In this document: positions 1 to 9,166 of the stretch, piece by piece
Layout: the number at the start of each line of letters is the position of its first letter
Numbering within the stretch: position 1 is the stretch's first letter
DNA from: Dyadobacter sp. CY356
Lineage (GTDB): Bacteria; Bacteroidota; Bacteroidia; Cytophagales; Spirosomataceae
Reading direction: 5' to 3'
NCBI RefSeq assembly: GCF_021440195.1
Contig: NZ_JAJTSZ010000001.1
Coordinates: 1,178,001 to 1,242,000, forward strand
DNA length: 64,000 bases
The notes under the pieces: model-generated
Database searches by the model: none
What the model saw: the letters and a program-made list of their open reading frames with translations, nothing else
What the model was told of the DNA's origin: nothing
Made by a program: the position numbers and the translations under genes

Positions 1-39
1 AGCCTTCCGGGCTGAGCCTGCTTCGTCTGTTGGTATGGT

Positions 40-468
40 TCAGCCGGTCTGCTGGTCAGCATTTCCAGATTTTAGCATCCAGATTCCGGTTACTGAGACT
101 AGTAGTAAAACCAAGTTAAAAACAAAATGCACCCCAAAGCTCATATGCTTAAGAACGCCTCCGCAGCTGCAAGGCACCCGCTCAAAAGCATTCAAAAGCA
201 CCAGGCCCATGTACCCTGTGAAAACACTCATTAGTAGTGCAGATCCATAAAATCCGGTTCTTCTTGTCTTTTTAGTGCACAGCATTAGGACCACCAGCGC
301 TTCGGATAGCGGAATCAACCATAGTAAGTAAGGTACCCAGACTTTGGGTACCGCTTGATTCATCAGTTCACTTTCAAAAGTTGAAAGGTTTGAGAGTTTA
401 GCAACTGCTGTATAAACAAAAAGTAAAATCAGCATTGCCGTGATCATACGTAACAGGTTTGTTTTCAT
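40..468 (-). CDS. MauE/DoxX-like integral membrane protein
   Basis: This 142-residue protein has about four hydrophobic segments (near residues 8-24, 46-62, 73-92 and 110-132). Between the third and fourth lies a conserved-looking PCSCGG motif. The layout matches the MauE / DoxX-like redox-associated membrane family, which in Bacteroidota often accompanies thioredoxin-fold or cytochrome-related proteins; the two cysteines could take part in thiol chemistry, which is inference. It begins with ATG at 468. The upstream neighbour on the same strand is a Crp/Fnr regulator 169 bases away, so a separate promoter is possible. The family call is reasonable; the specific substrate is unknown. Confidence 0.65.
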   Translation of the reverse strand: MKTNLLRMITAMLILLFVYTAVAKLSNLSTFESELMNQAVPKVWVPYLLWLIPLSEALVVLMLCTKKTRRTGFYGSALLMSVFTGYMGLVLLNAFERVPCSCGGVLKHMSFGVHFVFNLVLLLVSVTGIWMLKSGNADQQTG

Positions 469-637
469 CGCATTTATTTTACATCCTTGGCCAGTGATTC
501 GGAATGAAATTTGCCCTCACCCATTGACACGGCAATAAAACTAGAATGAAAAAAAAGGATGTAACTTCCTGTATCGTAAGTGAATAAATATTTATTTTTT
601 GTATGAGCACATGTTTATGCGCGATTTTTAGATCGTT

Positions 638-1198
638 TTAATCAGAATTTCTCCGGATTCCGCTCATTCTGCCGGGAGAAATTTCCAGGTAGCTGGCAAT
701 GTCTTTTAGCATAAGGCGGGGAGATGGAAAAATCTCATGAAATTGCGCGTATCCCTGGGCTGCCGGCAGTGAGCACAAAAACGATTTGAGCTCACTGTAA
801 TTTCGGTCTTCAAGAATGATCTTGCTGGAAAGTTTGGGTGCCTCGCGGAAACTGTGATATAAATAAATAATGGAGCTGTCTGAGAGCGTTGTCACAATAC
901 TGTCTTCTAAAAACAGGATCCGGTCTGCTGCTGTTTTGTGTACCGGCCCGTTTGCCAACAGCATAATTTGGCCTTCTTTCCAAAAACGGGTCACATGTTC
1001 TTTGCCTTCCTGATCTTCATAATAACCCTTAGCAAGACCACTCTTGATATACCAGATCATAGGCGTCTGACCTTTTTGTCTGAGAATATCTCCCTTTTTG
1101 TAATGCTTTTGCAGCAGCGCCTGATCTAGGGCGAGTGTGAATTGTTGACCAAGTGGATAGAGCGACGCAAAATGATCGGTTAGTTTTAGATTTTCCAT
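638..1198 (-). CDS. Crp/Fnr family transcriptional regulator
   Basis: This 186-residue protein has the layout of Bacteroidota Crp/Fnr-like regulators. An N-terminal cyclic-nucleotide-binding-type beta roll spans about residues 10-115 (segments KKGDILRQKGQ and YIKSGLAKGYY are typical). A C-terminal winged helix lies near residues 160-183 (LKDIASYLEISPGRMSGIRR resembles the recognition helix). Such proteins bind a ligand, or act ligand-free, and regulate nearby or distant promoters. No Fe-S cysteine cluster is visible, so it is not a typical Fnr oxygen sensor. It lies 21 bases downstream of the 395-residue unknown gene, on the same strand, so the two are probably co-transcribed. Confidence 0.85.
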   Translation of the reverse strand: MENLKLTDHFASLYPLGQQFTLALDQALLQKHYKKGDILRQKGQTPMIWYIKSGLAKGYYEDQEGKEHVTRFWKEGQIMLLANGPVHKTAADRILFLEDSIVTTLSDSSIIYLYHSFREAPKLSSKIILEDRNYSELKSFLCSLPAAQGYAQFHEIFPSPRLMLKDIASYLEISPGRMSGIRRNSD

Positions 1199-1219
1199 AA
1201 TATAGATCTGTTTATGGTG

Positions 1220-2407
1220 TCAGTATTCTTTAATCCAGGTAATAATTGATTCGAGCAATTTGATGACTGTCTGTTTGTCCTTTTCTTCAAAACTGTAGGA
1301 TTTTGAGCGCATACTGTCCCAGGATATTTCCTGTTTTCTGGGTGTGGAAAGAAACGGTACAATGCTCTCGAAGACAGCGTTCATAGAGCGGGCTTTAAGG
1401 ATTCTGAGTGCGTCGAGTGCCCTGAGAAAAAGGCCGATTTGATCAACTGAGAGTAGTACCATTACCTTGAAGGGTTCTGTGCTGGCCGGCACAAGACTTT
1501 CAGTCGGGGTAGTAGCCCAGCGCGACTGCTCTTTCAGGTATCCGATTTCCTGATTAAACCAATTTGAAATAACCTTTTGCACATCCGAATCCAAAGGGCT
1601 CAATTTTACACCCTGTTTGCGGTGCATCTGGTTGAATTGCTTATAGCTCAGAAGTAGCTGCGTGATTTTCTCACCAAGCGGCTTGACAGAATCAACACGA
1701 CGGGACAAATGCTGCGTGTAATAGTTTATAAAAGGACGGCTGTTAAAATTCAGATAAACCAACAGCTCCAATAAGGCATGATCCATATCAGTGGTTTGAT
1801 CCTTGGAAAGAATCTGCTCAAGTCCCCGGAGCACTTCCCGTTGATAGAAAATGTTGCGAAAACTTGTAGGCTGTATCTTAGCATTACTGGTGTCCGCACC
1901 CAAAGATCCCAGTAAGATCATAACCAGATCCGGATCAACATTTCTTCGGGTTAGCTCTTCTCTGACCCTGCTGATGCAAAGTTGGCGCTCCTTGCCAAAC
2001 TGGTCCAGGTATGCCAGCGGTACACGGTCGTCCAGATCCAGATATTCTTCAAAACTGCTTTCGATGAAGTTAAGCAGATCATAAACACAGATCGTAGTTA
2101 TGTGTAGCGCGCTTGCAGTCAAGGTATTGAGCGGGTTGATCTGTGATGCTGCCCGGGCAGTCTGATCGAGAAGAATTAAAAGACTCCCGTAATGCTGTTT
2201 GATTACATGCTGACTTTTGCGTCTGCTGGCAAGAGTCAGGCTTTGGTTGTTTAAATAGGCAATGTATTTTTGTTTTTTCAGCTGAACTTGTTGGGTTATG
2301 TTTTCATACTGTGCACCGCTAAGCGTATTTACTTCGGATTCCGACGAATCCAGGGCAATGGTGATGATAAAATCCAGCCATTCCAGGGTATTCTGCTTTT
2401 CTATCAT
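1220..2407 (-). CDS. conserved Bacteroidota protein of unknown function
   Basis: This 395-residue, mostly alpha-helical, soluble protein has no signal peptide or membrane segment. I do not recognise a named domain. The C-terminal third (a stretch starting LSVDQIGLFLRALDALRIL, then SIVPFLSTPRK and MRSKSYSFEEKDKQ) has the look of a tail conserved in hypothetical proteins of Sphingobacteriaceae, some of which are associated with RteC-like mobile-element regulators; that link is only an impression. It begins with ATG at 2407, sits between a small-peptide ORF upstream and a Crp/Fnr gene 21 bases downstream, and all three run in the same direction. Confidence 0.6.
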   Translation of the reverse strand: MIEKQNTLEWLDFIITIALDSSESEVNTLSGAQYENITQQVQLKKQKYIAYLNNQSLTLASRRKSQHVIKQHYGSLLILLDQTARAASQINPLNTLTASALHITTICVYDLLNFIESSFEEYLDLDDRVPLAYLDQFGKERQLCISRVREELTRRNVDPDLVMILLGSLGADTSNAKIQPTSFRNIFYQREVLRGLEQILSKDQTTDMDHALLELLVYLNFNSRPFINYYTQHLSRRVDSVKPLGEKITQLLLSYKQFNQMHRKQGVKLSPLDSDVQKVISNWFNQEIGYLKEQSRWATTPTESLVPASTEPFKVMVLLSVDQIGLFLRALDALRILKARSMNAVFESIVPFLSTPRKQEISWDSMRSKSYSFEEKDKQTVIKLLESIITWIKEY

Positions 2408-2526
2408 GAGAACATCGAGTTAAAAAAAACTAAAAATCTTCAATCGTAGAAGGGAAGGGAGCTATCGTGATTTGGGGTGATGATAGAAAGTTGTAAATAA
2501 GCCGTTTAGGTCAAGCTTATAAAAGC

Positions 2527-2557
2527 GCAAAAGCAGCTCTTTAAGAGCTGCTTTTGC
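2527..2557 (-). terminator. Strong hairpin terminator (both orientations)
   Basis: A perfect 15-base inverted repeat with a single central base: the arm GCAAAAGCAGCTCTT is followed by its reverse complement. It starts 20 bases beyond the stop of the small-peptide ORF at 2577-2720 and before the unknown protein gene at 2407. The A/T runs inside the outer stem give it terminator character in both directions, so it most likely ends the peptide transcript. Confidence 0.7.
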
Positions 2558-2576
2558 CGTAGGGACTTAAATAATT

Positions 2577-2720
2577 TTACCCTCGGGTATTCAGCGTGCA
2601 GATCATCCCGCTGGTAGTGATCGGGTCTGGACCTGATTTTTCTGACTTTTTCTGCCAGATCCGGCTTTTAAAATAGTTCAGGGGAATCTCTTTGAAAACG
2701 ATCTTTTGATGCTTTTTCAT
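2577..2720 (-). CDS. Candidate small (RiPP-like) precursor peptide, 47 residues
   Basis: A short ORF runs from ATG at 2720 to TAA at 2577. The first 29 residues are rich in Lys, Arg and aromatics (starts MKKHQKIVFKEIP). The tail is rich in Thr and Ser with one Cys (PITTSGMICTLNTRG), reminiscent of a lanthipeptide core: Ser/Thr to be dehydrated and a Cys to close a ring. The window contains a full class I lanthipeptide dehydratase at 19793-22870, although 17 kb away. A strong terminator lies 20 bases after the stop, which supports transcription as a unit. I know no named family that this matches, and the Ser/Thr/Cys tail could be chance in a small protein. Confidence 0.4.
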   Translation of the reverse strand: MKKHQKIVFKEIPLNYFKSRIWQKKSEKSGPDPITTSGMICTLNTRG

Positions 2721-3192
2721 AATTATCTGTTTGGTTTGTGAAAAATAGGACCGGTGGCAAAAGAAATATTACAGACTTGGATGAAAAAAAATATGTTGCC
2801 ACGGGTAGTCATTTTGATTTGAACAGCTCCACTTCAAGTTTAAATCGTGCTTTTACCATTGAAACCCGGGATCAATGGTAAAGAATAGTTTTCTTGCTAA
2901 GAGACCGTCCTTGTTGGGGTTAAAGTGTTGAGTGCAGCCAGTCTTTTCGCTTGACGTTTGCCATGACCTAATGACTACTGTATTTGACGATCAAGACGGT
3001 GAAGCAGAGATACTGTGTAGCACCATAGTCTATCAGAATGCAACAGATTAATGATTAAATAAGTAGAGTATTGGGAATAACTAATGTTAATGTAAGTAAC
3101 TATAAATTGTTTACTTTACAGGGACATTGTGCTCTATTGCAATCAGACGGTTGTGAATTAACTATTTATTTAAAATCTAACATTAGACGTAA
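2721..3192. other. Gene-free stretch with one inverted repeat
   Basis: No coding region is supported here. The only clear structure is an 11-base inverted repeat with a 9-base spacer at 2852-2882. Base composition becomes AT-rich towards the methyltransferase gene. Confidence 0.5.
2852..2882. repeat. 11-base inverted repeat
   Basis: The arm TTTACCATTGA at 2852-2862 is mirrored by its exact reverse complement at 2872-2882 around the spacer AACCCGGGA. It could be an operator or a weak hairpin. It lies 130 bases upstream of the peptide start at 2720 and 311 bases before the methyltransferase. Confidence 0.6.
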
Positions 3193-4032
3193 ATGATAAA
3201 GAAATTCTTCCCGTTGCTCGATAAATGCTTCAGCAAGACAGATAGAGAGCATATTATACGAACAAAGAATATCCGGCTAATTCCTGATTTTCAGAATAGA
3301 AGAGGGGGCAAGTTGTCTTATGCGGAATGGGCCTATGTTATCGGCATTTTTCAAACAATTATCTATCAATCACTTCAAAAAACGAGTGCAAATAATATTT
3401 TAGACATAGGATGCGGTACTGGATTATTGGGTATATCTTCTGAGCCTTTTGTTAGTGACGATGGACAGTACACTGGAATTGATATAATGAAAGAAGATAT
3501 TGAATATTGCACAGGGCATTATCCATCTGATATATTCAAATTTATCCATTTGGATGTTGCCAATGCAACGTACGCCAATATACAATCCGAAATTCTTAAA
3601 AAATGGCCAATTAAAGATAATAGCCAAGATTTGGTAACTGCATTATCTGTTTGGACTCATATGAATGAGAATGATGCGATATTTTACTTTAAGGAAATTT
3701 ATAGAGTGTTAAGGCCGGGGGCAAAAGCAATAATAACCTTCTTTTTATTAGATCAGGCATATATTACTTCACTTGGAAAAAGGAGTAACGAAACAGGAAG
3801 ATTTCACTTTACAAATCAAAATGACTGGATATTTGATGTTACTGCTTACAATTCTGAAAACTGGATGACTGTTAAATCGGCAAGATATCCGGAGGATGCA
3901 ATAGGTGTTACTCAAAAAGGTCTTGAGATACTTCTATCTACTAGCGGTTTGAAATTAGTCCAGCTTTATCCTGGTAACTGGAAAGAAACTCCAGGTATTT
4001 TTTTTCAAGATATTATAATTCTTGAAAAATAG
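3193..4032 (+). CDS. SAM-dependent class I methyltransferase
   Basis: The 279-residue protein carries the class I methyltransferase signature DIGCGTGLLG at residues 71-80. An acidic strand-2 end follows (GIDIMKEDIEY), and then a strand-4 region with a 'VWTHMNENDA' loop and YRVLRPGAKAII, which is the usual post-II motif. It therefore transfers a methyl group from S-adenosylmethionine to an unknown small molecule or glycan. It has no signal peptide, so it should be cytoplasmic. A sulfatase gene follows 118 bases downstream in the same direction, so both may belong to one AT-rich acquired segment, possibly for surface glycan modification; that is inference. Confidence 0.85.
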   Translation: MIKKFFPLLDKCFSKTDREHIIRTKNIRLIPDFQNRRGGKLSYAEWAYVIGIFQTIIYQSLQKTSANNILDIGCGTGLLGISSEPFVSDDGQYTGIDIMKEDIEYCTGHYPSDIFKFIHLDVANATYANIQSEILKKWPIKDNSQDLVTALSVWTHMNENDAIFYFKEIYRVLRPGAKAIITFFLLDQAYITSLGKRSNETGRFHFTNQNDWIFDVTAYNSENWMTVKSARYPEDAIGVTQKGLEILLSTSGLKLVQLYPGNWKETPGIFFQDIIILEK

Positions 4033-4150
4033 TTAACGACTAATTAAGTTGGTGAAAAGTTAGCCGTGAACAAACCATACAAATCTTAACGCGCATTTTT
4101 ACTTTTGCTGGCCTTCTCATGGATCGCTGCCTAGTAATTTTACTTGTAAA

Positions 4151-5599
4151 ATGAAAATTTTTAAAAGGCATAGTTGGAAGTACATTCTGGTTATTTTATT
4201 TACTACATCGGTGGGGGTAATATTATTCCAAAGGTATCGATTAGAGCATGTAGTCCCAACGATATCGGCCGCATTGAATGACGAAAGAGATTTTGCCAGA
4301 GCAAATTCTACCTTAAGACGGCCTAATATTATTTTCTTGCTCACAGATGATCACCGCTGGGACGCATTGGGGGCAATGGGTAATAAAATAATTAAAACGC
4401 CGAATCTAGATTCACTTGCGGCAGTAGGTATTTTATATTTAAATGCCTATTGCACTACATCTATTTGCTGTGTTAGCCGTGCTAGTATTTTAAGTGGGCA
4501 ATATCAGTCAAGGCATAAGATAAATGATTTTACATCTGACTTTTCCGATAGGGCTATTATGAATACTTATCCTATTCTTTTGAAGAAATCAGGATATCAA
4601 ATAGGGTTTATTGGGAAATTTGGAATTGGTGGAGTCCGACAGCCAGACTCTCTTTTTGATTATTGGTCGTGTCCGAAGGAGGATCAACCGGATTATGAAA
4701 TAATAAATAAAAGTGGCAAGCTGGTGCACCATACTGATAGCATAGGCTCGAACATTAAAGTATTCCTTCAAAAGTTTTCAAGAAAAACCCCCTTCTGTTT
4801 ATCTGTAAGTTTTAAAGCTCCACATGAATTAGATGGAAACCCTCCAACTTATCCAGTACAAAAAAGATTTAAAAACCTTTATTCTGATATTCCAATCGAT
4901 CAACCTTTAACGTCAGATCCTCGGTTTTGGGATAGCCAGCCAAATTTCTTTAAATCAAATGAAAATATTGGTAGGACGAGATGGAAACCATTATTGTCAA
5001 CAGCTAAACGTCATCAGGAGACAGTGAGAAATTATTACAGACTAATTTCTGGTGTTGATCAAGTTGTAGGCGATTTATTAAAACAGCTTAAAGAACTGGA
5101 TATAGAAGACAATACGGTAATTGTTTTTATGGGTGATAATGGGTTTCTATTAGGGGAACATGGTTTAGAAGGCAAATGGTTTGGCTTTGAAGAGTCAATT
5201 CGCGTTCCTTTAATTATTTCGGGCGCAGGTATTGCCAAAGGGATCAAATCATCTGGAATTGCTTTAAACATTGATATTGCCCCAACTTTTCTTGCCTTAG
5301 CAGGACAGTCAATTCCAGAACAAATGCAAGGAAGAGATTTGCTGAGAAAGGAAAACAACCTAAGACAGGACTTTTTTTACGAACACACTTTCCTTGGAAG
5401 CCCTCAAATTCCGAAGGTAGAAGGTGTCGTTTCAAAGGACTTCAAATACATGAAATATATTGAATATGGCTACGAGGAATTTTACGATCTTGGAAAAGAC
5501 CAGTATGAAACGAAAAATCAAATTAAAAACGACTCATATAAAAAGAAAATAGAGCATTATAGAATAAGATATAATGAGCTGAAATCGAAAGTAAAATGA
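4151..5599 (+). CDS. Sulfatase (formylglycine-dependent, family S1)
   Basis: The 482-residue protein has an N-terminal hydrophobic segment (about residues 11-26) acting as signal anchor. The sulfatase fold follows: RRPNIIFLLTDDHRWDALG supplies the metal-binding Asp pair (D66, D67), and CCVSR at 106-110 occupies the C-x-P/A-x-R position where Cys is converted to formylglycine. Valine replaces the usual Pro/Ala, a variant I recall in Bacteroidota sulfatases. Later motifs include GKFGIGG, FMGDNGFLLGEHG and GKWFGFEESIRVPLII, which carry further active-site and metal ligands. It should cleave sulfate esters from a glycan outside the cytoplasm. A second, truncated sulfatase start occurs at 35222. 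Confidence 0.9.
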   Translation: MKIFKRHSWKYILVILFTTSVGVILFQRYRLEHVVPTISAALNDERDFARANSTLRRPNIIFLLTDDHRWDALGAMGNKIIKTPNLDSLAAVGILYLNAYCTTSICCVSRASILSGQYQSRHKINDFTSDFSDRAIMNTYPILLKKSGYQIGFIGKFGIGGVRQPDSLFDYWSCPKEDQPDYEIINKSGKLVHHTDSIGSNIKVFLQKFSRKTPFCLSVSFKAPHELDGNPPTYPVQKRFKNLYSDIPIDQPLTSDPRFWDSQPNFFKSNENIGRTRWKPLLSTAKRHQETVRNYYRLISGVDQVVGDLLKQLKELDIEDNTVIVFMGDNGFLLGEHGLEGKWFGFEESIRVPLIISGAGIAKGIKSSGIALNIDIAPTFLALAGQSIPEQMQGRDLLRKENNLRQDFFYEHTFLGSPQIPKVEGVVSKDFKYMKYIEYGYEEFYDLGKDQYETKNQIKNDSYKKKIEHYRIRYNELKSKVK

Positions 5600-5835
5600 T
5601 ATTCAGTATAATCTGAAAACTTAAAATACTTATTCATAATTTGTAAAAGTCGAGACATCTTATGACATTTTGGCTAAAACTAGCTGACTGCCATCTGACA
5701 AATCCCCATTTTTTCTTAAAACCCTCCGTAATTGATTGAGAGGGGATTTTGAGAAAAAATGTTCGAGGCAACTTGGAACATTTGGTGTCAACTAGTTCTC
5801 ACTTGTCCGAAAAATTAAGTTTTGGTTAATTCACA

Positions 5836-6357
5836 TTATTTAATAACAAGGGTTATACAGGAATAATATTCCTTATCATTCGGTAATAATACTTCACTAA
5901 ATGTTTGTTGGGCGTTGTGAAGGTAAAGCGTAATCTGTTCGCCGGGATTGACAAATGCTGACTGACGAATCAACACTTGGCTATTTAATTCTCCCATTAT
6001 TTGAGAAACAACTACCGAGTCCGGTTTTCTGGAAACGTTCCTTAAAATGATATAACTTGATGTAGAATCTAATGCGGTATCTATGGTTAGTGGATATCTT
6101 TCTGATGGCTGTCGAGGGAATGTCCCCAAACCAACTTGTTGTGAAATTCCAGGGGATAAAAATAGGCTGTAGACTTGAATATCTAATGTTCCGGATGGCC
6201 CATCTTTTTGAATAACTTTCCCCTTCATTACCAAATCGATAGCTTTAAAATTTTTGCTGTTATTTTGAGTGGAAATGCCAAAGAAATTTTGACATAGTGA
6301 AGTTTCCGGTTTCAAAAGCAAAAGGATCACAAATGCAGCATACTTGGTTAGTCTCAT
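5836..6357 (-). CDS. Secreted protein of unknown function
   Basis: This 173-residue protein starts with a signal peptide (KYAAFVILLLLKPETSLCQ) and then has a beta-rich mature part. I do not recognise a family. It lies 40 bases downstream of the large outer-membrane protein gene at 6398-9076 on the same strand and is probably co-transcribed with it, which suggests a periplasmic or surface partner of that barrel. Segments such as 'TLDIQVYSLFLSPGISQQVG' and the final ISITLVIK-like strand look like an immunoglobulin-type beta sandwich, but this is only an impression. Confidence 0.65.
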   Translation of the reverse strand: MRLTKYAAFVILLLLKPETSLCQNFFGISTQNNSKNFKAIDLVMKGKVIQKDGPSGTLDIQVYSLFLSPGISQQVGLGTFPRQPSERYPLTIDTALDSTSSYIILRNVSRKPDSVVVSQIMGELNSQVLIRQSAFVNPGEQITLYLHNAQQTFSEVLLPNDKEYYSCITLVIK

Positions 6358-6397
6358 ATGAATTTTGGAAGATATAATGAGTGTAATTAGTCACAAT

Positions 6398-9076
6398 TTA
6401 GAATTTTCTGAAGTTGTATATTAGTGACAAGAGAAGGTATCTTCCTCTTGAATTAATTTGCATTGATTGAATGGAATTTTGGTTGACAGAAGTAGAAGCA
6501 ACTTTATTTTTATTTAGCAGATCACTGATTGTTATCTTCATTTCCATTTTTTTGTTTGTGAACAAATACTTACCTGCCGATATTGATAAAATTGGAAGCA
6601 AAAGGGCTTTTTGTTGAGCAAGTCCGCTGTTGTGGTTAATATCAGACTTCAAAGATAGAAAGTATGATGGAGCGGGGAAATATTTAATGTTCGCTAGCAA
6701 ATTTTGGAGAAAGAAATTTGTTTTTATTTTCTTTTCTGAGACATATGTAGCGTAGCCCAGAGTCGTATTATAAGTTAGAGTCATAGAAAAAGATTGGTTA
6801 ATGGTACTATTAACTCCTATTTTGCCTCTCAAGTTATAGTTATTTGTATTGACCATTCTATCATTTAGCATGGCTCGGTTTTGAGTGTAATTGATAGACG
6901 AGTTAATTTGAAAGCTCGATTTTTTGAAGGGTAAACTATAGTCTAAGGATCCAGTAACTAAATATGATCCGTTAACATTGATAGGTTGGGTTACTTGGGT
7001 ACCATCTTTTAAAATTGAAGTTGAATACTGTATATCGTTATGAATTAATGTTCCATTCAAGTCAAAGTTGATGACTGATTGATTTGACTGAAAATTTATC
7101 CGGTACCCTAAAAGAACATTATGAATCCACATCTGCTTAAGAGAAGGATTGCCCTTTTGAATGTATAAGGAATCATTAGTAGTAGTCAAGTTCTGTAACT
7201 GTGAGATGTCGGGTTGTTGATTTGAAATATTGTATCCAAATTGTAAAAATTTGCCAGCCGTTAAATTATATTCTAGATTAATGCTTGGTGTAAAAGTTTT
7301 GTATTTACGGGTAGTTAGGCTATTGGTGATTAAATCATAAACTTTAAAAGTCTGGAAGTTCAAGGTATTTGCTACAAATAGTGAGAAGTTTGATTTTTGG
7401 ATTTGATACTTTAATAGCAACTCTTGGTTGATTAAATTGCTTTTTGTTTTGTTAGATTGAAGGGAGTCGTCAATATCTGAAGGCCTTTCCAAAGTGTCAA
7501 GACTAAAAACTTTGGTAAAAATAGATTTTTTTACAATTCTGAAATTGTAACTAATCTGTACCATTTGATCTTTGGCTACTGGTTCAAAAAAGGAAATTCC
7601 GGAAGTCAGGAATGAACTATTGGGGTTGGAATTTCTTTTCTGATTAAGGGTAGACTCTTTTTTATTAGGACTTACATAATAATTTTTCGAAAAATTACTA
7701 TCAATTGATTTACTGTCGGTACATCTAAAATCCGTTGTGTACACTAATGATCGTTTATAAGTTTTGAAAGAATGGGTAAAAAGTAGGTTGCTTCCCAGCT
7801 CAAAACTTTTAGAAGAAACATTGTTGGTATTGTTAGAGTGATAAATTGTGTCTCGATTGTTTAGTTTTAGTATTGAATTTTGTAATTGATTGTTGAACAG
7901 TCTATTCTTATTAAAATTGGAGCGGATGACTAAGTTATTTCTGTTGCTAAATTTTCCTGATATGTTCAAGTTTATGCGTTGAGATTTGCTATCTCTATTT
8001 GAACTGTTCTTTAACGTTTGAATTGTTGTAGAGTCAGGTGTGTAGATATTTTTGGCTACAATATCTTGTATACTTTTATTTGTTTGATTTGTTTCAATAT
8101 ATGTCCCATCGGCCTTCCAATTTTTGCCAAAATTATTTTTAAAATTTCCTCCCAGGCCACTGGATTTATTGATGCCAGTATTGATGCTTCCCGTTGTTAT
8201 AAACGAACTGAAAAGTGGGTCATTTGCATTTGTAATTTGTGAAACTAGGGAAAGCTGCTTCTTATTATTGAAGTTATTAAGGCTCCCTCCGAAACCGAAG
8301 AGATTGTTTGTTCCAACACTGGTTGCAGCCTGGCCGAATATCCCTTTTTTTCTATTTTTTTTTATTTTCAAGTTTATAGTTTTGATTCGTTGCCCATCAT
8401 CTATCCCGATAAGATTACTTAATTCGCTATTGGAATTATATAATTGAATTTTATCAATAATTTCTGCTGGTAAGGTTCTCGTTGTTAATTTTATGTCTCC
8501 ATTGAAAAACGGTTCGTTATCAACTAGAATTTGACTTATTTCTTTACCATTAGCCAGTATTTTTCCTTCGGCAGTTATAATTAAACCTGGAAGCTTTCTG
8601 AGTAAATCTTCAACACTAGCATTATGCTGCGCTAAAAAACTTTCAGCGTGATATTCAATTGTGTCTTTTTTGAAGGTTATCGGTTCCGGTGTATTTTTAA
8701 TTATTACCGTGTCTAATAATATCACATACTTAACTAAATAGATCGTTCCGGAACTCAAGATTGTATTTTCAGCACTTGATTTGACATTTTTGGAAATATG
8801 ACGATAACCTAGGACGTCAATGTTTATTTGATAATTACCTGTTGGTATATTTTTGAAATTAAAAAATCCGGCAGAGTTAAGTTCGCTTTCCGCCATCAAG
8901 GTATCGTCTATGGACCGTACTAGTTTTACTTTAGACCCGCTTAGATCAGAAAAATCTATTGTGTCTTTTACAAAGCCATTAATTGAGGTGTTTTGTGAGG
9001 CTGCAATGTTCCCAAGTAAGAATACCAGAGAGGTAATCATTAATAAACATCTTATATGTATTTTTTTTTTATTCAA
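6398..9076 (-). CDS. Outer-membrane beta-barrel protein with TonB-plug-like domain
   Basis: The 892-residue protein has a signal peptide (about residues 8-27). A carboxypeptidase-regulatory-like (CarboxypepD_reg / DUF4480 type) domain follows at about 28-120 (INGFVKDTID, FKNIPTGNYQINIDVLGYR). A plug-like region at about 130-235 contains SVEDLLRKLPGLIITAEGKI and VDNEPFFNGD. A long Asn/Ser-rich beta barrel runs to a C-terminus ending LLLSLIYNFRKF. This is the architecture of the 'outer membrane beta-barrel family' (OMP_b-brl_3), TonB-receptor relatives common in Bacteroidota whose substrates are mostly unknown. It is co-directional with the secreted protein gene 40 bases downstream. Confidence 0.85.
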   Translation of the reverse strand: MNKKKIHIRCLLMITSLVFLLGNIAASQNTSINGFVKDTIDFSDLSGSKVKLVRSIDDTLMAESELNSAGFFNFKNIPTGNYQINIDVLGYRHISKNVKSSAENTILSSGTIYLVKYVILLDTVIIKNTPEPITFKKDTIEYHAESFLAQHNASVEDLLRKLPGLIITAEGKILANGKEISQILVDNEPFFNGDIKLTTRTLPAEIIDKIQLYNSNSELSNLIGIDDGQRIKTINLKIKKNRKKGIFGQAATSVGTNNLFGFGGSLNNFNNKKQLSLVSQITNANDPLFSSFITTGSINTGINKSSGLGGNFKNNFGKNWKADGTYIETNQTNKSIQDIVAKNIYTPDSTTIQTLKNSSNRDSKSQRINLNISGKFSNRNNLVIRSNFNKNRLFNNQLQNSILKLNNRDTIYHSNNTNNVSSKSFELGSNLLFTHSFKTYKRSLVYTTDFRCTDSKSIDSNFSKNYYVSPNKKESTLNQKRNSNPNSSFLTSGISFFEPVAKDQMVQISYNFRIVKKSIFTKVFSLDTLERPSDIDDSLQSNKTKSNLINQELLLKYQIQKSNFSLFVANTLNFQTFKVYDLITNSLTTRKYKTFTPSINLEYNLTAGKFLQFGYNISNQQPDISQLQNLTTTNDSLYIQKGNPSLKQMWIHNVLLGYRINFQSNQSVINFDLNGTLIHNDIQYSTSILKDGTQVTQPINVNGSYLVTGSLDYSLPFKKSSFQINSSINYTQNRAMLNDRMVNTNNYNLRGKIGVNSTINQSFSMTLTYNTTLGYATYVSEKKIKTNFFLQNLLANIKYFPAPSYFLSLKSDINHNSGLAQQKALLLPILSISAGKYLFTNKKMEMKITISDLLNKNKVASTSVNQNSIQSMQINSRGRYLLLSLIYNFRKF

Positions 9077-9123
9077 TTAAGAGAATATTAGACACTAGAG
9101 ATCTCCCAGGGAAATGAGTTGAC

Positions 9124-9161
9124 AAAAAGACTATCTTAGGTTTTTCTAAGATAGTCTTTTT
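9124..9161 (-). terminator. Rho-independent terminator of the 185-residue secreted protein gene
   Basis: A perfect 16-base inverted repeat (AAAAAGACTATCTTAG and its complement) around a 6-base loop. It has a U-run on the minus-strand transcript and lies just beyond the stop at 9167. The outer-membrane protein gene at 9076 therefore probably has its own promoter in the remaining 47 bases. Confidence 0.85.
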
Positions 9162-9166
9162 TCTTT

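Noticed and set aside
1220..2407. RteC conjugative-transposon regulator
   Set aside because: Resemblance is only in general length and some C-terminal wording; the diagnostic RteC motifs are not visible, so no name is given.
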